Below, one piece after another: positions 33,496-42,336 of a stretch of 64,000 nt of DNA; within the stretch, counting starts at the first letter, position 1; every line of letters begins with the position of its first letter. A program made the translations under genes and the position numbers. The DNA is taken from the NCBI GenBank assembly GCA_028687435.1, contig JAQUAF010000012.1:41475-105474 (forward strand), written 5' to 3'. Origin of the DNA: Verrucomicrobiia bacterium (GTDB taxonomy: Bacteria > Verrucomicrobiota > Verrucomicrobiia > JABWAM01). The notes below the pieces were generated by a model. The model saw only the letters and a list, made by a program, of their open reading frames with translations, was not told the origin of the DNA and did not search any database.

Positions 33496-34180
33496 CAATG
33501 TCCAGCCAAGGACCATCCGGAACTTCACTTTCATCGACAAAGCGCCAGGATGTTCGCGCATGACCTTGGAAGGTTAGGAAATCTCGCACAGCAGGAGAGA
33601 CATCCAGTCCAGCCATCGATTTTTGATGGGCACGAGGTTCTTCTCCCTTGAAGACATAGTCGTAATCATCGGTAAAGACCGGCCCTACATCCTGCCACTG
33701 GGCATAGCAAACCCTGTCTTTCAGGGTTATTTCGACCCATTGGTTTTTGCAGACGGAAGATGAACGCGGGGTTTTCCGGCATTTGAAGTACTTCAGGATG
33801 GGGCAATCTTCAAAATATTGGGGATTGCTGATGTCGTTAAAGGGGAGGGCGACATAAAAGGGGTTTTGGCGCGGTTGGAAACGGGCGGGATAGAACCCGT
33901 TCCTCAAAATGGGACTATCCAAACCGCCGAAATTTTCCTTCCACTTGCGATCCCAAGCGCTATCGAGGTTGCTGGACCATTTTTTGGACTTGGACCGTTC
34001 GCCAATCCAAAAGACGGTGGTGATGATGTCATCATGAACAGGAGAATTCACAAAAGCTTTTATCAAGGCTTTGTCATTTTCAGTGTCCAGATCTATTTTT
34101 CTTTTTGACTGAGATGCCCAACAGAAGCTGTTGCTGAGGATCAACGTCAAAAAAATGGTAAATGTCAATTGGTTAACCAT
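33482..34180 (-). CDS. Secreted protein of unknown function, possible double-psi beta-barrel
   Basis: A 232-residue exported protein: MVNQLTFTIFLTLILSNSF is a signal peptide, cleaved near CWAS. The mature part includes GFYPARFQPRQNPFYVALP, CKNQWVEITLKDRVCYAQW, QDVGPVFTDDYDYVFKG and KSMAGLDVSPAVRDFLTF. I do not recognise a named family. The last two segments resemble the N/D-x-G-P and D-x-S-x-A elements of RlpA/3D-type double-psi barrels, which bind or cleave peptidoglycan; this is my inference and not a firm assignment. Start candidates further upstream exist, but only 34180 gives a clean signal peptide. It overlaps the FHA gene tail to tail. Confidence 0.7.
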   Translation of the reverse strand: MVNQLTFTIFLTLILSNSFCWASQSKRKIDLDTENDKALIKAFVNSPVHDDIITTVFWIGERSKSKKWSSNLDSAWDRKWKENFGGLDSPILRNGFYPARFQPRQNPFYVALPFNDISNPQYFEDCPILKYFKCRKTPRSSSVCKNQWVEITLKDRVCYAQWQDVGPVFTDDYDYVFKGEEPRAHQKSMAGLDVSPAVRDFLTFQGHARTSWRFVDESEVPDGPWLDIVTRS

Positions 34181-34600
34181 AGGGTTTGTTCTTTGGGCGC
34201 TGGAGTTTAATGATTGAAAAAAAAAACGCAACATCTTTTTTCGACGAATTTTTTGGCGTGAGTTTGCGGGTGAAGTGAAGAGAGTGGGTTTTAAATTGGA
34301 TGATCCGACCAAAATGACTGAAAAAATGGAGTTGGGATAGGATTTTTTTGGTTGTTTGAGTTGTTTTGACTGATGAAATCCAGTGGAAATGGCGAGTGAG
34401 AATTTTTAAAATCATCTGGACATTGATGATTCCATATCCAATGGGCTGAAGCCTTTGACATCTATAATAGGTGAAATTGTCAATGGGCAAATCGAATGTT
34501 AAAAAGGGTGAGATGTGTCATTGTTTTGCAAGAGCCTCAAAGGATTGTTCTTCCGGGTTGCTTCGTGAGGGAAGCTGTACTAGGTTGGCGGAATTCAACT
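34181..34600. other. AT-rich non-coding gap
   Basis: This 420-bp stretch is more AT-rich than its surroundings and contains no convincing reading frame. A TATAAT hexamer lies at 34463-34468 without a well-placed -35 partner, so promoter assignment for the downstream lipoprotein gene is only tentative. Confidence 0.5.
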
Positions 34601-35116
34601 ATGGAAAATGGCAACAGAAGAATGCAGGCGGGCGGCCAAGGGATGGCGGCATGGATTGTTTGTGGGGTATTGGGAGTGGGGGTGTCGTCTTGTGCTCCGA
34701 CGGTGAAGCTGAATACTCCGGAACCCATCAAAGTGGACATCAATGTGCGGGTGGATGTGTTTGAGAAGGAGAGGCCGCGGACGGCGAGCGCGGATTCCAA
34801 GGTCCGGAACATAAGCAATGCCGAGATCGCGGCCATCCAGCGGCATCGCAATAATGAGGGGCAGATTTGGGCCATGAAAAACGACGGCGCCGCAGTGGAA
34901 GGCGAAAATGGTTATTTGGAAACGCGGCCGAGGTCGGGATGGGATCCTGTTTATGTGGCCAAATTGGTGGCGGAGGAAAACCAGGATCGCGGGGTTTTTT
35001 ACGCAGTGGAGGCGCGAGACAGCAAGCGGCCCCTGTCGGTGATTGAGCAGGAAGCTGGGCGGCGTTTGCGCGAGGAGGCTTACGCGGGCGGCAAGAAGGC
35101 TCCAGCAGCAAAATAG
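34601..35116 (+). CDS. YnbE-like lipoprotein fused to a YdbL (DUF1318)-like domain
   Basis: A 171-residue protein. A hydrophobic N-terminal segment ends in a lipobox (GVGVSSC), placing it at the envelope as a lipoprotein. CAPTVKLNTPEPIKVDINV is the YnbE signature, and the second half (KLVAEENQDRGVFYAVEA, EQEAGRRLREEAYA) is the DUF1318/YdbL pattern. In Escherichia coli these are two adjacent small genes, ynbE and ydbL, downstream of the large YdbH, which bridges the membranes. Here they are one chain and no ydbH follows. ATG 34601 is the most likely start. It precedes nuoN by 9 bp. Confidence 0.8.
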   Translation: MENGNRRMQAGGQGMAAWIVCGVLGVGVSSCAPTVKLNTPEPIKVDINVRVDVFEKERPRTASADSKVRNISNAEIAAIQRHRNNEGQIWAMKNDGAAVEGENGYLETRPRSGWDPVYVAKLVAEENQDRGVFYAVEARDSKRPLSVIEQEAGRRLREEAYAGGKKAPAAK

Positions 35117-35125
35117 CTTGGCGAC

Positions 35126-36577
35126 ATGGAGATTCATCTTTTAAAGAGCGAGATGGCGGTGGCCCTTTTGATGGGATGGCTGTTGCTCGTGGACCTGTTC
35201 ATGCCGCGGATACCCAAGAGGTATCTGGCGCGGACGGCGGTGGTTTTTTTGCTTGGGATCACCGGGTGGCTGGTGTGGACGGGAGCGGGGGTGGGGGAAC
35301 GGTGGATGGAAGGGGTTTTGGTTGGGGGCGGGGGCATGTTTGTGTTGGATGGGCTGGCTTTGTGGGGCAAGGAGTTTGCGTTTTGGGCCGCCTTGTTTGC
35401 CATGGTGGCGGGGATGCGTTTTGCCGGAAAAGACGATGATCATCTGGTCGAGCGGGTGTTTCTGCAACTGGCGGCGTGTCTGGGGATGATGTTGCTGGCG
35501 AGCGCCAGTCATTTTGCCCTGGTTTTTGTGGCGTTGGAACTGGTGACCGTGGTTTTTTACGTGTTGGTGGCATCCCGGCGGCATGATGGATTGAGTGTGG
35601 AGGCCGGGGTAAAGTATTTGATTTATGGTGCCATGTCTTCGGGGGTGATGTTGTACGGGATGGCCCTGGTGTATGGCGCGACCGGCAGTTTGGGATTTGC
35701 GGAAACGGCGCGGGTGGCGGCCCAGCCGACGCCGCCGATGTTGTTGAAGATGGGTTTGCTGTTGATGCTTGCGGGGCTGGGATTCAAGCTTGCGGCGGCG
35801 CCTTTTCACTGGTGGGCGCCGGATGTTTACGAGGGGGCGCCCACGCCGGTGACGGCATTCCTTGCCACGCTTTCCAAGGGCGCGGGGTTTGTCCTGCTGG
35901 TGAGGATGTTGACGGTGGCGTTCGGCGGGATGAAAGAATTCTGGCTGCCGGTCATTGGCGTGATGGCCGGGTTGTCGCTGTTGTTTGGCAGTCTGGGTGG
36001 GATATCGCAAACGAGCCTGAAACGGCTGATGGGATATTCAAGCGTTGCCCACACGGGGTTCATGCTGTTGGGGGTGGCGGCGGTTTCCTGCGCGGGATTG
36101 GGCGGGGTGTTGTATTATCTCACCGGATATTTGCTGGCCAACGCCCTGGTTTTTGGCGTGATGTGCGAGACGTCGGGTGAAAATCCGTATCAGGAAATCC
36201 GGGAATACGCGGGGCTTGGCGCACGGTCGCGCTGGCTGGCGGGGGCGCTTTTGATTGGGTTGTTATCGTTGTCGGGGATTCCTCCCCTGGCCGGTTTTGT
36301 CGCCAAGTTGTTGATGTTCAAGGCGGCGTGGCAGGGAGGAATGACGGTTTTGCTGGGGATTGCGCTGCTGGCGGCCGTGGTTTCCCTGTATTACTATCTG
36401 AATGTGATCCGCCACATGTACGCGGGGGAGCCGGTGTTGACGGATGGTTTGAGGGTGCCTTATGGCGTGAAGTTGTTGCAGGGGGCGTTGGCGGCGGGGG
36501 TGGTGGCGGTCGGATTTTTCCCGGGGCCGTGGTGGGACGGATCATTGATGATTGTCCGGGCGTTGGCGGGACGCTGA
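35126..36577 (+). CDS. nuoN: NADH-quinone oxidoreductase subunit N-like protein
   Basis: A 483-residue proton-translocating antiporter-like subunit of complex I with about fourteen membrane segments. Signature regions include FKLAAAPFHWWAPDVYEG, the conserved P-F-H-x-W-x-P-D-V-Y-E-G of NuoN, and TSLKRLMGYSSVAHTGF with the functional lysine, plus GVKYLIYGAMSSGVMLYG. No other nuo gene lies beside it, although nuoN is normally the last gene of a 14-gene operon; either the operon is split in this genome or this is an extra copy. It overlaps the convergent downstream gene by 36 bp. Confidence 0.9.
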   Translation: MEIHLLKSEMAVALLMGWLLLVDLFMPRIPKRYLARTAVVFLLGITGWLVWTGAGVGERWMEGVLVGGGGMFVLDGLALWGKEFAFWAALFAMVAGMRFAGKDDDHLVERVFLQLAACLGMMLLASASHFALVFVALELVTVVFYVLVASRRHDGLSVEAGVKYLIYGAMSSGVMLYGMALVYGATGSLGFAETARVAAQPTPPMLLKMGLLLMLAGLGFKLAAAPFHWWAPDVYEGAPTPVTAFLATLSKGAGFVLLVRMLTVAFGGMKEFWLPVIGVMAGLSLLFGSLGGISQTSLKRLMGYSSVAHTGFMLLGVAAVSCAGLGGVLYYLTGYLLANALVFGVMCETSGENPYQEIREYAGLGARSRWLAGALLIGLLSLSGIPPLAGFVAKLLMFKAAWQGGMTVLLGIALLAAVVSLYYYLNVIRHMYAGEPVLTDGLRVPYGVKLLQGALAAGVVAVGFFPGPWWDGSLMIVRALAGR

Positions 36578-38713
36578 TTCAGCGGGTCTGCTGAACGACC
36601 GCCAGGCTGGCAGGAGGGCAAGGTTGAGGATGGCCAGCAGAAGCAGGGTTTGGGTGACGCCGTGAACGGGGATGAGCAAGATTGCCGTGGCGATGGCGCC
36701 AAGGCACGCGCCCAGCAGTTCTGTTGAATAAAGGAGCATGACGCGGTTTTTGCAAGTTGTCGCGGCGCAACCAAAAAGGAGGCCCGAGAAGAATCCGGAA
36801 CCGGCGGCAAAAAACATGATCCAGCCAAAGGCGGCGGCAAGGTTGGGAGAGTCCAGTTCGTGGTGGAGATGTAGCAGCAGGACGAACAGAAAAAGGGCGT
36901 TCAAGCCTGGCGCGATCGAACAGGGAAACGCGCGGGGCAACCGGCTGCAAACCCATGAGCCGAGAGCCAGTCCGGCCATGACCAGGGCGATGAGCAGGGC
37001 CATCTGCTGGTAGATCTGGCCGCAGAGGACTTGGAAAACATAGAGAAGCGCAATTTCCACGCTCATGAGCGAAAACCCGGAAATGCAAGTTGTGACCGCC
37101 AGGGAACGGAAGCCGCCGGTTTGGCCGGGGCGTTTCCACGCAAGCAGTCCCGTGGCCAGCGCCAGCGCCGCCGCCACGGTGAGAAAAGGGATGGAGGCCA
37201 TCCGGTTGAATTGCCGCGCCAGATGGGGATGAAAGATCCCGAGCCAGTGGAGGCCACTGTGCCATGCGCCCGCGGGATGGTCGTCGGTATTGGGTTGGGT
37301 GGTTTTGTTCTCGTTGAACAATTTGCCGGCGGTTTCGATCCGGCCGATCGACAGCCGGTCCAGCAGGGCGGGTTTGCTGAAAAATGCGGTCTGGATACTC
37401 CGGGCCGCCATTCGTTTTGCCAGCGTTTTGGAATCGACCGGGAAACGGGGGGATTTTGTGGCGATGAACAGGTTGTTTTCCTCGGGGAAAAAGACCACGC
37501 GGGGAAAGGCCTCTTCCAACGCCTTTTTCACACACAGGTTAAGCCTCACGAGTTCCATACCGGGCAGGCTTGCCGAGTAGGGAAGTTGGAGCGCAAACAC
37601 CCCGCCGGGATTCAACCGAGCCGCCGCGGCGCGAAAGAAACCCGCGGTATAATGCCGGTTGAGCAGGGTGGTGGAAGGTTCGGGCAGATGCAGCAGGATC
37701 GCGTCGTATGTTTCCGCGGTTTTCCGCAGGTGGCGGCGGGCATCGCTGGCGACGAAGCGGACGCGCGGATCACTCAGCGATTGTTGCGTCGGGGCGGACA
37801 GGCGGGAGAACAACAACCGGGGCAGAAAAGGATCCAATTCCAAATGAGTGACGCGCGACGGGGCATGCTTTAGGATTTCGCCCATCGTTCCGTCAAACCC
37901 CGTGCCGATCAAAAGGATCTGCCGGGGGTCGGGATGGCAGAGAAGGGGGACGTGGACAAACGGTTCGCAGTGTTCCCGGTCGTTTTCGATGCCCAGCAGA
38001 CAGCCGCTCTCATAAAAGGCCAGTTGGGATCCCGTCTGGGTGACGGCGAGACTGCCATAGGGGGTTTGGTGGCTGGCGATGAGGGTTTGTTTGGGGAACC
38101 GCCAGTTTTCAGTGATCCGGTTGAGAGGCGCCGCCAGCCCCCCGCAGATCAAAATGGCCATTGCCGCGGCTGGATACAATCGAGGGAAGATGGGGATGAC
38201 CAGAAGGATGCAGGCGGCGGCTGTGAGAAAAGGGTTCAGGAAGACCAGCCCCAAGCCATACGCCAGGCCTCCAGCCAGAAATCCCAGGGTTTCCGCGGCA
38301 TAAGCATTGAGGAAGAAAGGCGCCGGATTTGGAGCCTCTGTTCCCGTTCGCGCCAGAATCGTGAATGCCGCGCCCAGGAGCAGTCCCAGCGGTCCCAGCG
38401 TCAACGCGCTCCAGACAAGGGCGGGGATGAGCGCCACAGCCTGTCCGCTGACCGGCGCGACGACAAGATGCGTGATCCGGCAAAGAAGAAGAGTGGCGGG
38501 AATCAGCCAGATGGCGTGCGCGATGAAAAGCGGCGTCCACTGCCTGCGGATTGCAATCCAACTCCCGATTCCGGTCCATGCCAGCCATGCGCCCAGAATC
38601 CATCCCAGCAGAAGATCGTTGCCGTGCAGGGTGTTGAGCAGTTCCCGGGCCGCCGTCATCTGGCAGATGGCCGCGCTGGCGCCAAGAAGAAAAAGTCGGG
38701 AAAAGGCAGTCAT
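36542..38713 (-). CDS. Membrane protein with spermidine-synthase-like methyltransferase fold
   Basis: A 723-residue polytopic protein. Hydrophobic segments occupy residues 1-210 and again 480-715; between them is a soluble Rossmann-fold domain (about 215-430) with LLIGTGFDGTMGEILKHA (SAM/motif I position), SRVTHLELDPFLPRLL, and YDAILLHLPEPSTTLLNRHY. This is the layout of the so-called fused MFS/spermidine synthase proteins. The polyamine-binding aspartates of true spermidine synthases are not obvious, so the reaction is unknown. It shares 36 bp with nuoN in opposite orientation and is followed on the same strand by ubiE/menG 12 bp away. Confidence 0.85.
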   Translation of the reverse strand: MTAFSRLFLLGASAAICQMTAARELLNTLHGNDLLLGWILGAWLAWTGIGSWIAIRRQWTPLFIAHAIWLIPATLLLCRITHLVVAPVSGQAVALIPALVWSALTLGPLGLLLGAAFTILARTGTEAPNPAPFFLNAYAAETLGFLAGGLAYGLGLVFLNPFLTAAACILLVIPIFPRLYPAAAMAILICGGLAAPLNRITENWRFPKQTLIASHQTPYGSLAVTQTGSQLAFYESGCLLGIENDREHCEPFVHVPLLCHPDPRQILLIGTGFDGTMGEILKHAPSRVTHLELDPFLPRLLFSRLSAPTQQSLSDPRVRFVASDARRHLRKTAETYDAILLHLPEPSTTLLNRHYTAGFFRAAAARLNPGGVFALQLPYSASLPGMELVRLNLCVKKALEEAFPRVVFFPEENNLFIATKSPRFPVDSKTLAKRMAARSIQTAFFSKPALLDRLSIGRIETAGKLFNENKTTQPNTDDHPAGAWHSGLHWLGIFHPHLARQFNRMASIPFLTVAAALALATGLLAWKRPGQTGGFRSLAVTTCISGFSLMSVEIALLYVFQVLCGQIYQQMALLIALVMAGLALGSWVCSRLPRAFPCSIAPGLNALFLFVLLLHLHHELDSPNLAAAFGWIMFFAAGSGFFSGLLFGCAATTCKNRVMLLYSTELLGACLGAIATAILLIPVHGVTQTLLLLAILNLALLPAWRSFSRPAESASRQRPDNHQ

Positions 38714-38725
38714 GGGATATGAGTG

Positions 38726-39415
38726 CTATGCTTTGACGGCAGCCGAGTGAATCGTCATGGCGCCGCCCATGAGCGGATCGCAAACCGCTTCGGAAAACCC
38801 ATGGGCTTCCAGCAGACGGCTGATTTCAATGGGAGTGGGATAACGCGCAAGGGATTCAAGGATGTAATCATAAGCGGCCCGGTCGCCCAATAAAAGCCAT
38901 CCGAACAGGGGGGGAAATGTCCGCAGAAAAATGGAGTAAAGGATTCTCATCGGCCTCGAGGGGGGATGGGCAAACTCCAGGATCACAAGGCGTCCGCCGG
39001 GCTTGAGGATGCGGCGGATTTCATCCAACGCGGCTGGTCGGTCCGGAAAATTCCGAAGCCCGTATCCGATGGTCACGGCGTGAAAAGTCTGGTCGCGGAA
39101 AGGGAGCCTCAGGGCGTCCAGATTGAGCCAGCGAATGGAATCCGCGGCTTGGCGGCGCGCGGCGATTCGCAACATGGTCCGCGACAGATCGCCTCCGAAA
39201 ACGGCGGTTTGCGGATCCCGGCGCTGGATTTGCAGGGCAAGGTCGCCGGAGCCGCAGGCCAGATCCAGAATGCGTCCGCCGGCAGGAAACGCCAGCTTTT
39301 CGACAACCCGTTGTTTCCACCGGCGATGCAATCCCAGACTTTGCAGGTCGTTGATCAGATCGTAACGGCGCGCCACCTTTTCGAAAAGATCATGGATGTC
39401 TGGTTTGGAGGGCAT
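38726..39415 (-). CDS. ubiE: Demethylmenaquinone / ubiquinone C-methyltransferase
   Basis: A 229-residue class I SAM methyltransferase of the UbiE/MenG group that makes the final C-methylation in menaquinone or ubiquinone synthesis. Motifs include FEKVARRYDLINDLQSLG, ILDLACGSGDLALQI (motif I), DQTFHAVTIGYGLRNFPD, the hallmark G-x-G-L-R-N-F, and GGRLVILEFAHPPSRP. Start and length fit the family. It lies upstream of the spermidine-synthase-like membrane protein on the same strand and 12 bp apart, so they are likely one operon, respiratory in flavour given the neighbouring nuoN. Confidence 0.93.
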   Translation of the reverse strand: MPSKPDIHDLFEKVARRYDLINDLQSLGLHRRWKQRVVEKLAFPAGGRILDLACGSGDLALQIQRRDPQTAVFGGDLSRTMLRIAARRQAADSIRWLNLDALRLPFRDQTFHAVTIGYGLRNFPDRPAALDEIRRILKPGGRLVILEFAHPPSRPMRILYSIFLRTFPPLFGWLLLGDRAAYDYILESLARYPTPIEISRLLEAHGFSEAVCDPLMGGAMTIHSAAVKA

Positions 39416-39521
39416 CGGACGAAGGGAATAAGAGGGTTGACTGGTTGAGGCAAAAATAAAAAACAGGGCGAAGGGTTGAAATGCATAAATGTTGGAAGTT
39501 CGGCTTCAAGTCAAGCTTGAC

Positions 39522-39641
39522 GGGATGAGCCGAGTTGGACGTCGGTTGGGGGAGGAACGCCGGTTGAGCAAAGGATGGGGAAAACTAAATGGAACATCAT
39601 TTTCACGACACGAAGACAGCAAAATGCTTTAAAACTCGGAC
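39522..39641. repeat. RAYT-derived dispersed element, copy A (C-terminal remnant)
   Basis: This 120-bp block matches copies B (49442-49572) and C (53989-54118). In one frame it still reads GMSRVGRRLGEERRLSKGW, the C-terminus of a REP-associated tyrosine transposase; the rest of the transposase is absent. A conserved non-coding end (GACAGCAAAATGCTTTAAAA, then CTCGGA) follows in all three copies. The rest of 39416-39782 shows no gene. Confidence 0.85.
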
Positions 39642-39782
39642 TGATAACCTTGTCCATTGTGTTTCGATGGCCTTGAAGAGGGAACAATGCGATTTTTATC
39701 ATGGATTGACATTGACACGAAAAGAACGGCAAAGTCTTGGAGAAGTTCATGCAGTCAGGTCAGGGAGAGGCGGGGATGGTCT

Positions 39783-40901
39783 TTACTGACTTGAGGAAGG
39801 GGGGGCTAATGTTTCGCCGCGCATAAAGGTTGGAAAAATTCTGATATGACGCGGTTGATTAAGTAAAATCGGGATGGCTTCGATGAGTTGGCAGACCATT
39901 TTTGCGTGTTTGAGAGGATTTGCAGAATAATGCGCGATGGCGGGGGTGACATGGTCAAATAAATTGTTCGTGGAACGGGAAATGAGGGAGACGTTTTCCG
40001 GCGATCGGATGTTCATGCGCTGGAGGCATGTCAGAATGGTTAGGGCGTCCATGGCGTGGGAAACCAAGATGGATGTGGGAGGATGGGGCAGAGCAAAAAG
40101 TTTTCGAATATGGGCTCGAATCCGATCGGGGATTCCGCAATGGCGAATGATGGTTGGAGTGGCTTGTCTGATTCCGGAAGATTCAAATGCCTCGGAAAAA
40201 CCTTGTTCAGAAGCCAAGTCGCCCGCTGTTTGGGGCTGGCGGCAGAAATAGGCGATGCGGACATGGCCCAAGCCGAGAAAAACACCTGCTGCATGGCGGC
40301 AAATGGCGCGGAAATCGTCGTCGATCGAAGGAAAATGAATCCCCTTAAAAGCGCTGCCCATGATGACAGCCCGTAGTTTGCGGTCTTGAAACCATTTCTG
40401 AACGTTTGCAGGTTGGGATGCCAGAACCCAGCATGCTGCGTCATGCTGGGCGGCGATTTTTTGAAGGATGGAATGGGGGTTTTTCCAGCGTAATCGCAAA
40501 TCGGCGACAAAATGGCACTGCCATCCCCTGACGTGGAGATGTTGGCGGATTTCGTCCATGGCCAGCAGATGCCACTGGTCAATTTCATGGAGTGGCTGCC
40601 ACGTCAGGATGACCGCTTGTTTTTTATGGATAACCGGCGTCCTGGTGTATTTCTGTGGAAGAATGAGCGTTGGCCGCCTCCTCCAGATTTGAAGAAGTCC
40701 TTCTTTTTGCAGCAGATGGAGCGCCGTTCGCATAATGGGACGGCTGACTTGGGACAGCTTGCAGAGCTCGCGTTCGGTTGGCAGGAAACCGGACCATTTG
40801 CCGGCTTGCAGGTGAAGACGCAATGAGGCAGCTGTTCGTTCCGCGAGCGATTCGCGTTTGGGGAAAAGCCTTCCGGACAGCGCTGTTTTTTTCATTTTCA
40901 T
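39783..40901 (-). CDS. GntR-type winged helix fused to LacI-like sensor domain, transcriptional regulator
   Basis: A 372-residue one-component regulator. The N-terminal winged helix (residues about 15-85) shows WSGFLPTERELCKLSQVSRP and IMRTALHLLQKEGLLQI, the GntR pattern. The rest is a periplasmic-binding-protein-like sensor with AACWVLASQPANVQKWF, GHVRIAYFCRQPQTAGD and ENVSLISRSTNNLFDHVT, as in LacI-type receptors. ATG 40901 is favoured over a TTG 21 codons upstream. It diverges from the aminotransferase gene with a 120-bp intergenic region, so it probably controls that cluster in response to a sugar or sugar derivative. Confidence 0.88.
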   Translation of the reverse strand: MKMKKTALSGRLFPKRESLAERTAASLRLHLQAGKWSGFLPTERELCKLSQVSRPIMRTALHLLQKEGLLQIWRRRPTLILPQKYTRTPVIHKKQAVILTWQPLHEIDQWHLLAMDEIRQHLHVRGWQCHFVADLRLRWKNPHSILQKIAAQHDAACWVLASQPANVQKWFQDRKLRAVIMGSAFKGIHFPSIDDDFRAICRHAAGVFLGLGHVRIAYFCRQPQTAGDLASEQGFSEAFESSGIRQATPTIIRHCGIPDRIRAHIRKLFALPHPPTSILVSHAMDALTILTCLQRMNIRSPENVSLISRSTNNLFDHVTPAIAHYSANPLKHAKMVCQLIEAIPILLNQPRHIRIFPTFMRGETLAPPSSSQ

Positions 40902-41021
40902 GAATTTTCCGAAATGGAGGTGGTTTTTCAAGGCAATGTTTTGGAATAAGCCGTTTCTGGACAAAATAGTTGTCCAAGGGTTGCCGGTGGAATCGGAGGG
41001 GAATCGCGTTATGTTCTACTC

Positions 41022-42335
41022 ATGACAACATCCATCCTTCCCGTTCCGCTGGCTCACGATGCCGGGGCGTTTTCAGGATTTGAGCCGAAGGAGTCTTCGA
41101 ATGCATCCCGCAGACGGATTGGCACAGACGAATTCCGTTATGTGGAGGAAGTTCTTGCCTCGGATTTTCGGGGATCGGCAAAACCTCGGATGGTGGAGAA
41201 GTTGGAGAAAATTTTTTGCGAAAAATTCGGCGTGGCTTATGCGATTTCCTGCAACAGCGGCACTTCCACGTTGCATTCCGCCCTTTGCGCCGGCGGGGTT
41301 GCCTCGGGGGATGAGGTCATTGTGCCGCCTTTGACCATGGCCAGCACGGCTTTGGCTGTTTTGCATCAAGGCGCCATTCCCGTCTTTGCCGATATCGATC
41401 CGGAGACTTGGACGCTCGATCCCAATGCGATGCGTCGTCTCTTGAGTCCCCGGACAAAGGCCATCATTCCAGTGGCTATTTATGGTCTTGCTCCGGATAT
41501 GGATGACATCATGGAAATCGCGGCAGAACGGCAGCTGACGGTGATCGAGGATGTCGCTCAATGTTTTTTGGGCCGATATCGGGGCCGGTTGGCGGGCGCG
41601 ATTGGTCATATGGGCAGTTTCAGCTTTCAGAGTTCCAAGCATATGACCTGCGGCGAGGGCGGCATGGTCATTTGCAACCGCCATGATCTGGCCGAACGGG
41701 TGCGGCGTCATTCCAGCCTGGGTTACGCGGGGCTGGCGGCCGGACCGGGTTGCAGCAAGATTCGCAAGGAGGATTTGCTTGATCCGAATTATGCTCGCCA
41801 TGTCGCGTTGGGTTGGAATTACCGGATGCCCGAACTTTGCGCCGCCGTGGCGCTTGGACAGGCTGTGCGATTGGAGGAGTTTGTTCAAAAACGCATGGCG
41901 GCGGCGAAATGCTATCTCGATGCCATGGCGGGGTGCGATTGGTTGATTCCGCAAAAGGTTCCCGAAGACCGCGTTCACTCGTATTGGGCTTTTGTGGTTC
42001 GTCTGGATGCCGCGTCAATCGGGGTGGATTGGCAGACTTTTCGGAAAAAATACCAGGAATTGGGTGGCGACCGGGTTTATGCTGCGTGGCGGCTCAACTA
42101 TCTGGAGCCGTTTTTTCAGGAGTTGCAAAAAAAACCCCAGGGGTCGCTGGCGCATCTCTCGGGCCAATTGGGCGAAAGGCAGCGTTGGGATGGCGGTTTG
42201 TGTCCCCATGCCGAGGCGGTTCAACCCTGGCTTTTGCAGTTCAAGACGAATTATCTCGATCTCGAACTGGCCGCCCAAAAAGCGGACGCGCTCCGGCAAA
42301 CCATCCGCCATTTTGAAAAATTCAAGCGGAGATGA
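41022..42335 (+). CDS. DegT/DnrJ/EryC1-family PLP aminotransferase
   Basis: A 437-residue PLP enzyme that transaminates keto-sugars or keto-cyclitols. SCNSGTSTLHSALCAGGV gives the phosphate-cup Gly-Thr-Ser-Ala-like loop, TVIEDVAQCFLGRYRGR the PLP-N1 aspartate region, and FSFQSSKHMTCGEGGMV the Schiff-base lysine in S-S-K-x-M-x-x-G-E-G-G. WNYRMPELCAAVALGQ is also conserved. The length is longer than typical sugar aminotransferases (about 370), and the extra part is near the C-terminus. It is followed after 1 bp by an SDR gene, suggesting a pair that oxidises an alcohol and aminates the ketone, or the reverse. Confidence 0.92.
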   Translation: MTTSILPVPLAHDAGAFSGFEPKESSNASRRRIGTDEFRYVEEVLASDFRGSAKPRMVEKLEKIFCEKFGVAYAISCNSGTSTLHSALCAGGVASGDEVIVPPLTMASTALAVLHQGAIPVFADIDPETWTLDPNAMRRLLSPRTKAIIPVAIYGLAPDMDDIMEIAAERQLTVIEDVAQCFLGRYRGRLAGAIGHMGSFSFQSSKHMTCGEGGMVICNRHDLAERVRRHSSLGYAGLAAGPGCSKIRKEDLLDPNYARHVALGWNYRMPELCAAVALGQAVRLEEFVQKRMAAAKCYLDAMAGCDWLIPQKVPEDRVHSYWAFVVRLDAASIGVDWQTFRKKYQELGGDRVYAAWRLNYLEPFFQELQKKPQGSLAHLSGQLGERQRWDGGLCPHAEAVQPWLLQFKTNYLDLELAAQKADALRQTIRHFEKFKRR

Positions 42336-42336
42336 C

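Noticed and set aside
34463..34468. TATAAT as the -10 of a promoter for the lipoprotein gene
   Set aside because: No -35-like hexamer lies 16-18 bp upstream; the TTGACA nearby is only 2 bp away.
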